Shown here: piece after piece, positions 1-6,261 of the stretch
How the letters are laid out: each line of letters begins with the position of its first letter
How positions within the stretch are numbered: the stretch's first letter is position 1
Origin: an uncultured Actinomycetes bacterium
Lineage (GTDB): Bacteria; Actinomycetota; Actinomycetes; Nanopelagicales; Nanopelagicaceae
Assembly: GCA_903901905.1 (NCBI GenBank)
Contig: CAIUSQ010000222.1
Location: 1 to 6,449, forward strand
Length of the DNA: 6,449 nucleotides
Direction of reading: 5' to 3'
The notes under the pieces: generated by a model
Database searches by the model: none
Told to the model about the DNA's origin: nothing
What the model saw: only the letters and a program-made list of their open reading frames with translations
Position numbers and translations under genes: made by a program

Positions 1-6
1 GCTTAC

Positions 7-396
7 TTACTTAGGGCGACAACCCTGCATATCGGCATTAACGGCCTCTATGCGTGTGGCTACTGCAGTAGTTAACTCCACTTTTCCTTCTCCGGTGGCA
101 ATCTCTTCATCTAATTGACCAACAATATTCTTGTAATAATCCCTAGCGATTAATGTGCAAATCACTGGACCATCAACACCATTTCTATCTACTGAGTAGC
201 GAACTGATGTTTCGCGATCACTAGTGACAGTAAATGAAATCAATTGAACTCGAATTGCAGGATTTGAATGGTGAAGGCCTGCCCATGTGACCCATCCGAT
301 ACCAGCGATTGCGATGAAAACTGCAAAACCAACCCAACTGCGACCTTTTTTAATGCCGTAACGGTCATCGTAATCAAACGGGCTTTGCGATTGCAT
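7..396 (-). CDS. DUF4307 family single-pass membrane protein
   Basis: The 129-residue protein matches the actinobacterial DUF4307 family, whose function is unknown. It has a short polar N-terminus with a DDRYG stretch, one membrane helix at about residues 20-40, and a roughly 90-residue extracytoplasmic domain. That domain has Cys80 in VICTLIARD, followed by a VGQ turn, and Cys126 near the end; the two cysteines could form a disulfide, which is inference. The ATG at 394-396 has no convincing Shine-Dalgarno. A GATAAT hexamer lies six bases upstream of it, so the transcript is probably leaderless. The gene diverges from the SURF1/uppS set with only 14 bases between start codons. In mycobacteria the equivalent gene (Rv1081c, from memory) lies next to greA and mca. 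The gene is complete, and the stop is followed by two more TAAG copies. Confidence 0.85.
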   Translation of the reverse strand: MQSQSPFDYDDRYGIKKGRSWVGFAVFIAIAGIGWVTWAGLHHSNPAIRVQLISFTVTSDRETSVRYSVDRNGVDGPVICTLIARDYYKNIVGQLDEEIATGEGKVELTTAVATRIEAVNADMQGCRPK

Positions 397-398
397 GA

Positions 399-404
399 CA
401 TGAT
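399..404 (+). promoter_or_regulatory. Weak candidate -10 element for the plus-strand set
   Basis: CATGAT matches TATAAT at 4 of 6 positions and lies six bases before the ATG at 411. This is the same leaderless geometry as the opposing GATAAT, with which it overlaps. No -35 is evident. If real, the two divergent transcripts would share one promoter region of about 25 bases. The transcript could instead start further upstream, inside the DUF4307 gene. Confidence 0.2.
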
Positions 405-408
405 TATC
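403..408 (-). promoter_or_regulatory. Candidate -10 element for a leaderless DUF4307 transcript
   Basis: Read on the minus strand, the hexamer is GATAAT, one mismatch from TATAAT. Six bases separate it from the ATG, which would place transcription start on or next to the A of the start codon. No good -35 hexamer lies 16-18 bases upstream, which is common for actinobacterial leaderless promoters. This is a motif match only. Confidence 0.45.
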
Positions 409-410
409 TC

Positions 411-545
411 ATGGAAGAAGAAGTATTTATGGGCTCAGCAGGTTCTCTGACAGTTGGCCTGCTGGTGATTGCCGTCGCATTCCTGTTGCGTAGTTTCTAT
501 AAGCGCTTCATGGGTGTTAATCGAAGCGATGACTCAAAAGAGTAG
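411..545 (+). CDS. 44-residue predicted membrane microprotein
   Basis: This short frame runs from the ATG at 411 to the TAG at 543-545. It begins MEEEVFMGSAG, has one hydrophobic segment at about residues 12-27 (LTVGLLVIAVAFLL within it), then a basic RSFYKRF stretch and a polar SDDSKE tail. That is the profile of a single-pass protein with a cytoplasmic C-terminus. I do not recognise a family. Support comes from position: it fills the gap between the DUF4307 start and the SURF1 gene, overlaps the SURF1 start by 17 bases, and would lead the overlapping gene set. It has no clear Shine-Dalgarno and may be leaderless. It could be a small oxidase-associated subunit or a coupling peptide, which is speculation. 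It is easily missed by length cut-offs. Confidence 0.6.
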   Translation: MEEEVFMGSAGSLTVGLLVIAVAFLLRSFYKRFMGVNRSDDSKE

Positions 546-1239
546 TTTTCTTACCAAACTTGGACAAACGGTTGCAGTTTTACTCATTACTGCACTTTTT
601 GTCTCCTTAGGTTTGTGGCAATTACAACGTGCTGCAGATTTAAAGGAATCTTTAAAAGTAGCTTTAGTAGTTGATACCAATGTCGTTCCACTTGAATCAA
701 TTACTAGCCCTCGACAGGCAATTCCCCCATCAGCTTTAAATCGAACAGTTTCCATAACTGGTAAATACATTGCAAATTTTAAAGCTGCTAATCAAAAAGA
801 TGGAAATGGAGTAATTCAAGATTGGGAGTCTGCGCTTTTACAGATCGGAGATAGTTCTGCAATCTTGGTGGTGCGCGGACTTTGGTCTGAAAGATTATTA
901 AATCCTGATATTCAGCAATCGATGGATATTCAAATAGAAGGTTTACTTGTTGCTAGCCAAGATGGTGATCGCGCCAGAAACGTACCCGGAGAGATATCAC
1001 GGTTAGACAGCGCAGTTGTAGTTTCCCTAACTGACCTTGATCTCTTTGATGGATATATCGTCGCAACCTCTGAAGCTACTCGAACCGAATCACTTGAACG
1101 GACCAGGGTTGTGCCCGAGAAATTGCAGTCTCGAATCCCTGGCTTTTACTGGCAGCATCTTTCTTACGTGGTCATCTGGTGGCTTATGGCGGCCGTAGTT
1201 GTCTTTCTACCCTTTTATCGTCGTAGAGTAAGCACATGA
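529..1239 (+). CDS. SURF1-family cytochrome oxidase assembly protein
   Basis: SURF1 (Shy1) proteins sit in the cytoplasmic membrane and assist haem a insertion into subunit I of aa3-type cytochrome c oxidase. The 236-residue product has the family layout. A first membrane helix at about residues 12-29 ends in the signature LGLWQLQR (27-34). A large extracytoplasmic domain follows, with GKY near 78-80 and the VVRG motif at 114-117. A C-terminal helix at about 211-230 begins YWQHLSYVVIWW, which carries the conserved histidine (210), and is followed by basic residues. I chose ATG 529 because the frame extends further upstream only through a poor TTG (469), and the residues that adds do not look like the family. 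The start overlaps the microprotein by 17 bases and the stop overlaps DUF3817 by 4, so translational coupling is likely. Confidence 0.88.
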   Translation: MTQKSSFLTKLGQTVAVLLITALFVSLGLWQLQRAADLKESLKVALVVDTNVVPLESITSPRQAIPPSALNRTVSITGKYIANFKAANQKDGNGVIQDWESALLQIGDSSAILVVRGLWSERLLNPDIQQSMDIQIEGLLVASQDGDRARNVPGEISRLDSAVVVSLTDLDLFDGYIVATSEATRTESLERTRVVPEKLQSRIPGFYWQHLSYVVIWWLMAAVVVFLPFYRRRVST

Positions 1240-1535
1240 GCGGTGCATTGAAGCGGTTTAGGGTTATGGCAATAATCGCAGGCGTAATGTCTTTGCTTTT
1301 ATGGTTTGTGGATTTACCAGTTGCCTACCTTCTTAATAATGATGATTGGAAATCTATGGTTGCCTGGATTCCATTTGTTCATGGATGGATCTATGCGGTC
1401 TATGTTTTAACTGCTCTCCAATTTGCGACAAAGGCTCGTTGGTCACTCAAAAAAACTGTGTGGTTAATTCTTGCAGGCACACTTCCAATTGCCTCATTTG
1501 CTGCGGAGCGCAGAGTTGTTCGTCAGTATTCGTAA
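1236..1535 (+). CDS. DUF3817 integral membrane protein
   Basis: The 99-residue protein matches DUF3817, a small actinobacterial membrane family of unknown function. It has three hydrophobic segments, at about residues 8-26, 42-64 and 70-88. The family-typical FVHGWIYAVYVLTALQ in the second helix and LPIASFAAERRV at the end of the third are both visible. The start codon overlaps the SURF1 stop as ATGA (1236-1239), a classic re-initiation arrangement. The uppS start lies inside the last 20 bases of this gene. Its place between an oxidase assembly gene and a cis-prenyltransferase suggests an envelope-related role, but nothing in the sequence fixes a function. Confidence 0.85.
   Translation: MSGALKRFRVMAIIAGVMSLLLWFVDLPVAYLLNNDDWKSMVAWIPFVHGWIYAVYVLTALQFATKARWSLKKTVWLILAGTLPIASFAAERRVVRQYS
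1505..1508 (+). promoter_or_regulatory. Shine-Dalgarno deciding the TTG start of uppS
   Basis: GGAG lies seven bases before the TTG at 1516, inside the DUF3817 coding sequence. Earlier in-frame TTG codons (1471, 1489, 1498) lack a comparable site and would add residues the family does not have. This supports starting at 1516. Confidence 0.6.
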
Positions 1536-2292
1536 GGTAATTAAATCACTGCTCTATCCGCTTTATGAACGGCGCTTAGTTCGGTCTCTAGATTTTTCAA
1601 AAACCCCCCATCACGTTGGTGTGATTTTGGATGGGAATAGAAGATGGGCTAAATCAAATCCAACTGCACATGATCCACATGGGCATAAAGCTGGCGCTGG
1701 AAAAATTATTGAGTTCTTGGGTTGGTGTGAAGATGCCCAAGTTAAAGTTGTTACTTTGTGGTTGCTTTCAACCGATAACTTCAAGCGTTCGCAAGAAGAA
1801 ATAGACGCTCTGCTAAAGATCATTGGTGAAACAGTTGATGAGTTGGCAGCCACGGGCCGCTGGAATATCAAAGCTGTAGGGGCCATGGATTTACTTCCAG
1901 CCTGGCTCCAGGAAAAACTTAACGCCCTGAAACCCATCCGAAAGGACGGGGTAGAGGTAAATGTTGCTATTAGTTATGGCGGGCGACGCGAAATTGTTGA
2001 CGCCGTCAAAAACTACATGAGCCAAGAAGCAAATGCAGGGCGCTCACTTGCCGATGCTGCAACAAACCTGACAACAGAAGATATTTCAAAGTTTTTGTAT
2101 ACAGCCGGTCAACCAGATCCAGAGCTCTTGATTCGCACATCAGGGGAACAACGCCTAGGTGGTTTTTTACTATGGCAAAGCGCTTCATCTGAGTACTACT
2201 TTTGTGAAGCGTATTGGCCTGATTTTCGTAGGGTGGATTTTCTTCGAGCCTTGCGTTCTTACTCTGTAAGACAACGACGTTTTGGTTCATAA
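1516..2292 (+). CDS. uppS: cis-prenyltransferase (UppS family, short-chain Rv1086-like type)
   Basis: The enzyme condenses isopentenyl diphosphate onto an allylic diphosphate with Z geometry and so feeds polyprenyl phosphate lipid-carrier synthesis. The 258-residue product has every family block: HVGVILDGNRRWAK with catalytic Asp39, GHKAG (His57), LWLLSTDNFKRS (81-92), VNVAISYGGRREI (148-160), and RTSGEQR (Arg207, Glu211, Arg213) leading to FLLWQSASSEYYF with Glu226. Leu83 takes the place of the small residue (Ala69 in E. coli UppS) that admits long chains. Mycobacterial Rv1086, which makes short Z,E-farnesyl diphosphate, also has Leu there (from memory). A short product is therefore likely, and a second long-chain enzyme is expected elsewhere. 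The start is TTG 1516, with GGAG at 1505-1508 seven bases upstream. It overlaps DUF3817 by 20 bases. Confidence 0.93.
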   Translation: MFVSIRKVIKSLLYPLYERRLVRSLDFSKTPHHVGVILDGNRRWAKSNPTAHDPHGHKAGAGKIIEFLGWCEDAQVKVVTLWLLSTDNFKRSQEEIDALLKIIGETVDELAATGRWNIKAVGAMDLLPAWLQEKLNALKPIRKDGVEVNVAISYGGRREIVDAVKNYMSQEANAGRSLADAATNLTTEDISKFLYTAGQPDPELLIRTSGEQRLGGFLLWQSASSEYYFCEAYWPDFRRVDFLRALRSYSVRQRRFGS

Positions 2293-2412
2293 AAATAGAG
2301 TTCAAATTTCACTTTAGCCTCTAGCGTGTCTGCACAAATTAATAGCCAATTGGTTCTACCTTTTTACTATCCGAAGAAAGCCCCCCAACACAATTAAATG
2401 TAGGAGTAGGCA
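2293..2412. other. Intergenic gap between uppS and phoH2
   Basis: The 120 bases hold no recognisable gene. A CCAATTGG palindrome (core of 2344-2355) is followed by a short T run. Its stem would be only about four pairs, so I do not call a terminator. A CACAAT hexamer at 2389-2394 could serve as a -10 for phoH2 but has no -35. A tract of six C (2381-2386) precedes it. Confidence 0.5.
2403..2406 (+). promoter_or_regulatory. Shine-Dalgarno deciding the TTG start of phoH2
   Basis: GGAG lies six bases upstream of the TTG at 2413. The only nearby ATG (2399) is out of frame and runs straight into TAG. This supports TTG as the true start. Confidence 0.65.
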
Positions 2413-3729
2413 TTGGCTGCTAAGGTCGAAAAAGGTCGAAAAACCTTTGTTTTGGATACTAGCGTTTTGCTTGCAGACCCAGGGGCCCTGCTTAAATTTG
2501 CCGAACATGAAGTGATCATTCCGATTGCCGTTATCGGCGAGCTTGAGACTAAAAGAGATCATCCAGAGCTGGGCTACTTTGCCAGAGCTGCCCTTCGTGC
2601 ATTAGATGATTTACGAATAACTCATGGTCGATTAGATAAACCGCTCACTATTACACCAGAAGGTGGCACGTTATCTGTCGAGCTCAATCACACAGATCTT
2701 TCGACTCTACCCAATGGCTTCTTGCGCGATGGAACCAATGACACTCGAATTCTTGCCATTGCAAAAAACCTTATGTCAGATGGCAAAGACGTAGTACTTG
2801 TATCAAAAGATTTACCACTTCGCGTTAAAGCATCATCGGTGGGAGTAGAGGCGCAAGAGTATTTAGCAGAACTTGTTTCAAATAGTGGTTGGACTGGGAT
2901 TGAAGAGTTACATGTTGACTCCTCTGTAATCGATGACCTCTATTCACGCGAACTGGCAGATCATGAAGCAGCACATCAACTTCCTGTTCACACCGGAATT
3001 GTTTTGCATTCCCAAAAGAGCAGCGCCTTAGCCCGTGTCACCTCCGATAAGCAATTAAGGTTAGTAAGAGGAGATCGACAAGCTTTTGGATTACATGGTC
3101 GAAGCGCTGAACAAAGAATTGCCTTAGATATTTTGCTTGACGAATCAATTGGCATCGTCTCCCTTGGCGGGCGGGCAGGTACTGGAAAATCAGCGTTGGC
3201 ATTGTGCGCCGGTTTAGAAGCGGTAATGGAAAAACGTCTCCACAAGAAAGTGGTTATCTTTCGCCCGCTCTACCCAGTCGGCGGCCAAGAGTTGGGATAC
3301 TTGCCAGGATCAGAGGGTGAAAAGATGTCGCCATGGGCTCAGGCCGTCTTTGACACTTTAGGCGCTCTAGTTAGCCAGGCGGTTATCGATGAGATTATCG
3401 ACCGAGGCCTCATTGAGGTTTTGCCACTGACCCATATTCGAGGCCGATCACTTCATGACTCTTTTGTCATCGTTGATGAGGCCCAATCCCTAGAGCGCGG
3501 TGTTTTGTTAACCGTGCTTTCCAGAATTGGAACGGCATCCAGGGTGGTGCTGACCCACGATATTGCCCAAAGAGACAACTTGCGGGTCGGTCGTCATGAC
3601 GGAGTTGTGGCAGTGGTCGAGACATTGAAGGGCCACCCACTCTTTGCCCACGTAACTTTGACCAGGAGCGAGCGCTCGCCGATCGCTGCCCTAGTCACCG
3701 AGCTTCTAGAAGGCCCTATTTCAAATTAA
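2413..3729 (+). CDS. phoH2: PhoH2: PIN-domain ribonuclease fused to PhoH ATPase
   Basis: The 438-residue protein has the PIN-PhoH architecture. Characterised mycobacterial PhoH2 proteins of this type unwind and cleave RNA in an ATP-dependent way. The N-terminal PIN domain (about 10-145) shows its acidic residues in FVLDTSVLL (Asp15), VIGELETKR (Glu43), GTNDTRIL (Asp110) and VSKDLPLR (Asp133). The PhoH domain (about 228-432) has [15 protein letters not shown], Walker [10 protein letters not shown] (252-260), [29 protein letters not shown], Walker B VIVDEAQS (352-359), and [17 protein letters not shown] with the sensor region. Length and motifs are complete, so an active enzyme is expected. In mycobacteria a small antitoxin gene (phoAT) overlaps the phoH2 start. 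I find no equivalent here. The first codons hold a 10-base tandem duplication. The gene stands alone between two intergenic gaps. Confidence 0.95.
   Translation: MAAKVEKGRKTFVLDTSVLLADPGALLKFAEHEVIIPIAVIGELETKRDHPELGYFARAALRALDDLRITHGRLDKPLTITPEGGTLSVELNHTDLSTLPNGFLRDGTNDTRILAIAKNLMSDGKDVVLVSKDLPLRVKASSVGVEAQEYLAELVSNSGWTGIEELHVDSSVIDDLYSRELADHEAAHQLPVHTGIVLHSQKSSALARVTSDKQLRLVRGDRQAFGLHGRSAEQRIALDILLDESIGIVSLGGRAGTGKSALALCAGLEAVMEKRLHKKVVIFRPLYPVGGQELGYLPGSEGEKMSPWAQAVFDTLGALVSQAVIDEIIDRGLIEVLPLTHIRGRSLHDSFVIVDEAQSLERGVLLTVLSRIGTASRVVLTHDIAQRDNLRVGRHDGVVAVVETLKGHPLFAHVTLTRSERSPIAALVTELLEGPISN
2422..2441 (+). repeat. Tandem 10-base duplication in the phoH2 5' end
   Basis: AAGGTCGAAA occurs twice back to back (2422-2431 and 2432-2441), encoding part of AKVEKGRK ahead of the PIN domain. 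Gain or loss of a unit would shift the frame, because 10 is not a multiple of three. With only two copies, chance is the simplest explanation. Confidence 0.7.
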
Positions 3730-3784
3730 CTGCCTGAAATTCAATCTCACAGTCACATTTGGTGCATTTCGGACATTACCCTAA

Positions 3785-3812
3785 CTGACCTGCGGTTTTA
3801 CCCATCCACAAT
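3785..3812 (+). promoter_or_regulatory. Candidate promoter for the transglycosylase leader
   Basis: CTGACC (3785-3790, 4 of 6 to TTGACA) and CACAAT (3807-3812, 4 of 6 to TATAAT) are separated by 16 bases. Transcription would begin near 3819 and give a 5' untranslated region of about 200 bases. It is the best pairing I see in the gap, but both hexamers are weak. Confidence 0.3.
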
Positions 3813-3818
3813 AAAAAC

Positions 3819-4017
3819 TCTACCTGTGAATTTGCGACTTTAGCGGGCTTTGATTTGCCCAAGGCGCATTCCTGGCGCACGATAGCCATATCCCCGTAGT
3901 TCATGAAGCCTCTTTTGAGGCTAATTGGCCATGGGACCAGAGTAAGGATCGGCAAGGGTGAGGGCCAAAGGATTAGGGATCTAGTCCTTGGTGATGAGTC
4001 AGAAGGGAGTACCAGAG
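3819..4017 (+). promoter_or_regulatory. Structured 5' leader, possible c-di-AMP (ydaO-type) riboswitch
   Basis: This non-coding stretch before the transglycosylase folds readily by eye. A closing stem pairs 3825-3832 with 3898-3905 (eight pairs, three of them G-U). GGGC at 3845-3848 can pair with GCCC at 3857-3860. AGCCTC/GAGGCT (3907-3922) forms a perfect six-pair hairpin with a TTTT loop. TTGGCC (3925-3930) pairs with GGCCAA (3963-3968). A nine-pair hairpin with one G-U pair and a GGAT loop spans 3968-3989. Positions 3880-3899 resemble the ydaO 3' core as I remember it (CGACAGCUAACCUCGUAG): 14 of 18 positions agree after allowing a two-base insertion. c-di-AMP riboswitches are known upstream of actinobacterial cell-wall hydrolases. 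The 5' half of the class is poorly matched and the domain is short, so the leader is moderately supported and its class is a hypothesis. Confidence 0.4.
4001..4009 (+). promoter_or_regulatory. Shine-Dalgarno deciding the ATG 4018 start
   Basis: AGAAGGGAG ends eight bases before ATG 4018. In-frame TTG, GTG and ATG codons at 3988, 3991 and 3994 lie inside or beside the nine-pair hairpin and lack such a site. The hairpin (3968-3989) ends 11 bases before the ribosome site, so changes in leader folding could affect translation. Confidence 0.65.
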
Positions 4018-4605
4018 ATGGGTTCGATAACGGCTATTGCAGGAATGTTCACGAAAAAAGCTGTGGTCGCCTGGACGATTATCGGTGCGCTTTTGTTGGC
4101 TATCACTTTTTTGCCCAAAGCAAATGCGACGGAGAATTCAATTGTGGGCTCTGAGGCCTCAAAATCTGTGGTTGCAATCGATCCAGGTGCCGAGTCTTCT
4201 TTTCTGGGCGAGAGTTTCACCACGATTGCTGGAGCAATATTTTCCAAAGATTTAGCCTTAGTTTCGGCAGCAAATATTCAAGTTGAATTAGCGCGCTCGC
4301 CCGATGGTGCAAAAAAAGTTGCTAAGGACATCCTTTTCAACGAATATGGCTTTAAGGAAGTCCAGTACCAATGCCTAGAAAAACTGTGGATTGAGGAAAG
4401 TAACTGGCGCTACAAAGCTCACAACAAAAGATCTGGAGCACATGGAATTGCTCAAGCACTACCTGCCAATAAAATGGATGTTGTCTCAACAGATTGGCGA
4501 ACAAATCCGGTGACTCAGATTCGTTGGGGACTTCGCTATATCAGTATTCGGTATGAGACTCCATGTAAAGCTTTGTCAAAACACAAGCGAAGCAACTGGT
4601 ATTAA
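4018..4605 (+). CDS. Secreted SLT-type lytic transglycosylase
   Basis: The 195-residue protein is a small actinobacterial lytic transglycosylase of the SLT/lysozyme-like fold, which cleaves the MurNAc-GlcNAc bond of peptidoglycan. It has a signal peptide: KK at 13-14, a hydrophobic core at about 15-32, and a predicted signal peptidase I site after AKANA-like residues PKANA (37). A poorly conserved spacer of about 75 residues follows. The catalytic domain (about 115-195) has CLEKLWIEESNW with likely catalytic Glu127, KRSGAHGIAQALPANKM, DWRTNPVTQIRWGLRYI and a terminal SNWY, all hallmarks of this group. Cys119 and Cys183 could pair. There is no LysM or other wall-binding domain, so localisation probably depends on the spacer or on diffusion. 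A signal anchor instead of cleavage is possible. The long structured leader suggests RNA-level control. The stop codon abuts the fumarase stop. Confidence 0.9.
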   Translation: MGSITAIAGMFTKKAVVAWTIIGALLLAITFLPKANATENSIVGSEASKSVVAIDPGAESSFLGESFTTIAGAIFSKDLALVSAANIQVELARSPDGAKKVAKDILFNEYGFKEVQYQCLEKLWIEESNWRYKAHNKRSGAHGIAQALPANKMDVVSTDWRTNPVTQIRWGLRYISIRYETPCKALSKHKRSNWY

Positions 4606-4609
4606 TTAA
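4602..4609. other. Shared stop palindrome of two convergent genes
   Basis: TTAATTAA supplies the TAA of the transglycosylase (4603-4605) on the plus strand and the TAA of fumarase (4608-4606) on the minus strand. There is no intergenic base. No hairpin with a T tract is visible on either side, so any terminator must lie inside the opposite gene or be Rho-dependent. Confidence 0.8.
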
Positions 4610-6261
4610 ATCTCTGGTCTAGTACTAATCTTCAAAGGCACGGAAGTCTCGGCATAAAAATCCTGTCCCTTATCGTCAACAACAATGAATGCTGGAAAAT
4701 CTACAACATCGATTTTCCAAACAGCCTCCATACCCAACTCTTCAAAATCTAAAACTTCTACTTTCTTAATACAGTCTTGTGCAAGACGAGCAGCAGGTCC
4801 ACCGATAGATCCCAGATAAAAGCCACCATGTGTCTTACATGCATTTGTTACAGCTTTTGAACGATTACCTTTTGCAAGCATGACCATAGAGCCACCAAGT
4901 GATTGGAAATAATCTACGTATGAGTCCATGCGCCCTGCTGTTGTTGGGCCAAATGATCCAGATGCATAACCTGCTGGAGTCTTTGCAGGACCAGCGTAAT
5001 AAACAGCGTATTTCTTTAAATATTCAGGCATGGGCTTTCCTGCATCGATCATCTCTTTAATCTTTGCATGCGCTAAATCTCTGGCAACAACCATAGTTCC
5101 AGTTAATGACACTCGAGTTTTTACTGGATGCTTAGAAAGCTCAGCCCGTATGGCTTCCATTGGTTGATTTAAATCAATAGCTACAAAAGCATCATCTAGA
5201 TGAGCATCAGTTGTCTCTGGCAGAAAGTGAGCAGGATCGCGCTCTAACTCTTCTAGAAAAATTCCATCTTTGGTGATCTTGGCTTTTGCCTGGCGATCTG
5301 CAGAGCATGAAACAGCTATTGCAATAGGAAGTGAGGCACCATGTCGTGGAAGTCGAACAACACGAACGTCGTGACAAAAGTATTTGCCACCAAACTGAGC
5401 GCCGATTCCAAGTGTTCTAGTTAATTCCAAAACCTTGACTTCAAGTTCTTTATCTCTAAAACCATGCCCAGTTGCAGCATCTCCGGAAGTTGGAAGTGAA
5501 TCCAGATACTTTGTACTTGCTAATTTGGCTGTTTTAACTGTGTGCTCAGCACTTGTGCCACCGATGACTATTGCAAGGTGATACGGCGGACATGCCGCAG
5601 TGCCAATTGAGCGAAGTTTTTCATCTAGCCATATCATAAATGATTCAGGATTTAAAACTGCTTTAGTTTCTTGATACAAGAAAGATTTGTTGGCACTTCC
5701 GCCACCCTTGGCTATATAAAGCAAGTTGTACTCATCTGGGTGATCGCTATCTGAATAAATCTCTATCTGTGCTGGCAGATTATTGCCGGTGTTTTTTTCT
5801 TCCCATGTTGTAACAGGTGCCATCTGAGAATATCTAAGGTTTAGTTGAGTAAATGCATCATAAATTCCTTGTGAAATAGCAACTTCATCTTTACTTGTTG
5901 TTAAGACAAATTGACCTTTCTTACCCATGACAAGTGCTGTACCTGTGTCTTGGCACATTGGTAGAACTCCACCTGCTGCGATGTTTGCATTTTTTAACAG
6001 ATCAATAGCTACAAAGCGATCATTGGGTGAACTCTCTGGGTCTTTAACAATATTTTCTAACTGTGCAAGGTGATCTGAACGTAGATAATGTGAAATATCG
6101 TGAATTGCCTCGGCAGTTAACTTTTCTAGTGCAGATGGTTCAACTTGAAGAAACTCTTTGTCGCCGAGTTTGATTACACTCACGCCCTCTTTGCTGACAA
6201 GGCGGTACTTAGTTGTATCTGGCCCTAACGGTAAAAGTTCAGTGTAAGTAAATTGAGGCAT
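4606..6261 (-). CDS. fumA: Class I fumarate hydratase (4Fe-4S)
   Basis: This TCA-cycle enzyme reversibly hydrates fumarate to L-malate in the cytoplasm. At 551 residues it has the usual single-chain length of FumA/FumB-type enzymes. The N-terminal alpha domain has PMCQDTGTA (Cys103), [29 protein letters not shown] (Cys224) and [15 protein letters not shown] (Cys319). The three cysteines are spaced like the cluster ligands of the family. The C-terminal beta (swivel) domain has [44 protein letters not shown] and [13 protein letters not shown]. Nothing essential looks missing. The ATG follows the xseB stop directly (TAAATG), with no clear Shine-Dalgarno, so translation is probably coupled to xseB. 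The cluster implies sensitivity to oxygen and superoxide (family knowledge). A class II FumC backup may exist elsewhere. Confidence 0.95.
   Translation of the reverse strand: MPQFTYTELLPLGPDTTKYRLVSKEGVSVIKLGDKEFLQVEPSALEKLTAEAIHDISHYLRSDHLAQLENIVKDPESSPNDRFVAIDLLKNANIAAGGVLPMCQDTGTALVMGKKGQFVLTTSKDEVAISQGIYDAFTQLNLRYSQMAPVTTWEEKNTGNNLPAQIEIYSDSDHPDEYNLLYIAKGGGSANKSFLYQETKAVLNPESFMIWLDEKLRSIGTAACPPYHLAIVIGGTSAEHTVKTAKLASTKYLDSLPTSGDAATGHGFRDKELEVKVLELTRTLGIGAQFGGKYFCHDVRVVRLPRHGASLPIAIAVSCSADRQAKAKITKDGIFLEELERDPAHFLPETTDAHLDDAFVAIDLNQPMEAIRAELSKHPVKTRVSLTGTMVVARDLAHAKIKEMIDAGKPMPEYLKKYAVYYAGPAKTPAGYASGSFGPTTAGRMDSYVDYFQSLGGSMVMLAKGNRSKAVTNACKTHGGFYLGSIGGPAARLAQDCIKKVEVLDFEELGMEAVWKIDVVDFPAFIVVDDKGQDFYAETSVPLKISTRPEI

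Noticed and set aside
2..13. Three CTTA repeats at the window edge
   Set aside because: They reflect the stop codon context of DUF4307 (TAAG repeated). Three copies of a 4-mer are not notable.
469..528. Upstream TTG start adding 20 residues to SURF1
   Set aside because: The added residues do not resemble SURF1, they lie wholly inside the microprotein frame, and ATG 529 places the first helix at the usual distance from the N-terminus.
1471..1515. Upstream TTG start adding 15 residues to uppS
   Set aside because: It lacks a ribosome site, whereas TTG 1516 has GGAG seven bases upstream. Related enzymes begin close to the LLYPLYERR block.
1611..1937. Minus-strand frames opposite uppS and phoH2 (1611-1937, 2006-2305, 2356-2562, 2988-3245)
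   Set aside because: They are antisense shadows of strongly supported genes, with no recognisable domain and no ribosome site of note.
2344..2366. CCAATTGG palindrome followed by T-rich sequence as a terminator of the uppS transcript
   Set aside because: Only about four pairs can form around the minimum loop, one of them G-U, so it is too weak for an intrinsic terminator.
2326..2397. 23-codon GTG frame upstream of phoH2 as a possible leader peptide or PhoAT-like antitoxin
   Set aside because: It has no ribosome site, no convincing promoter and no recognisable sequence, and frames of this length arise by chance.
3747..3757. Tandem TCACA motifs as an MtrA-type or Crp-type binding site
   Set aside because: The spacing fits neither the inverted Crp palindrome nor the MtrA direct repeat as I know them, and the motifs are too short to carry weight.
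3988..4017. Earlier TTG/GTG/ATG starts for the transglycosylase
   Set aside because: They lack a ribosome site and would put about ten extra polar residues before a signal peptide that is complete from ATG 4018.
3903..4154. 83-codon plus-strand frame covering the leader and the start of the transglycosylase
   Set aside because: It overlaps the signal peptide region in another frame, has no family resemblance, and coincides with stretches better explained as RNA stems.
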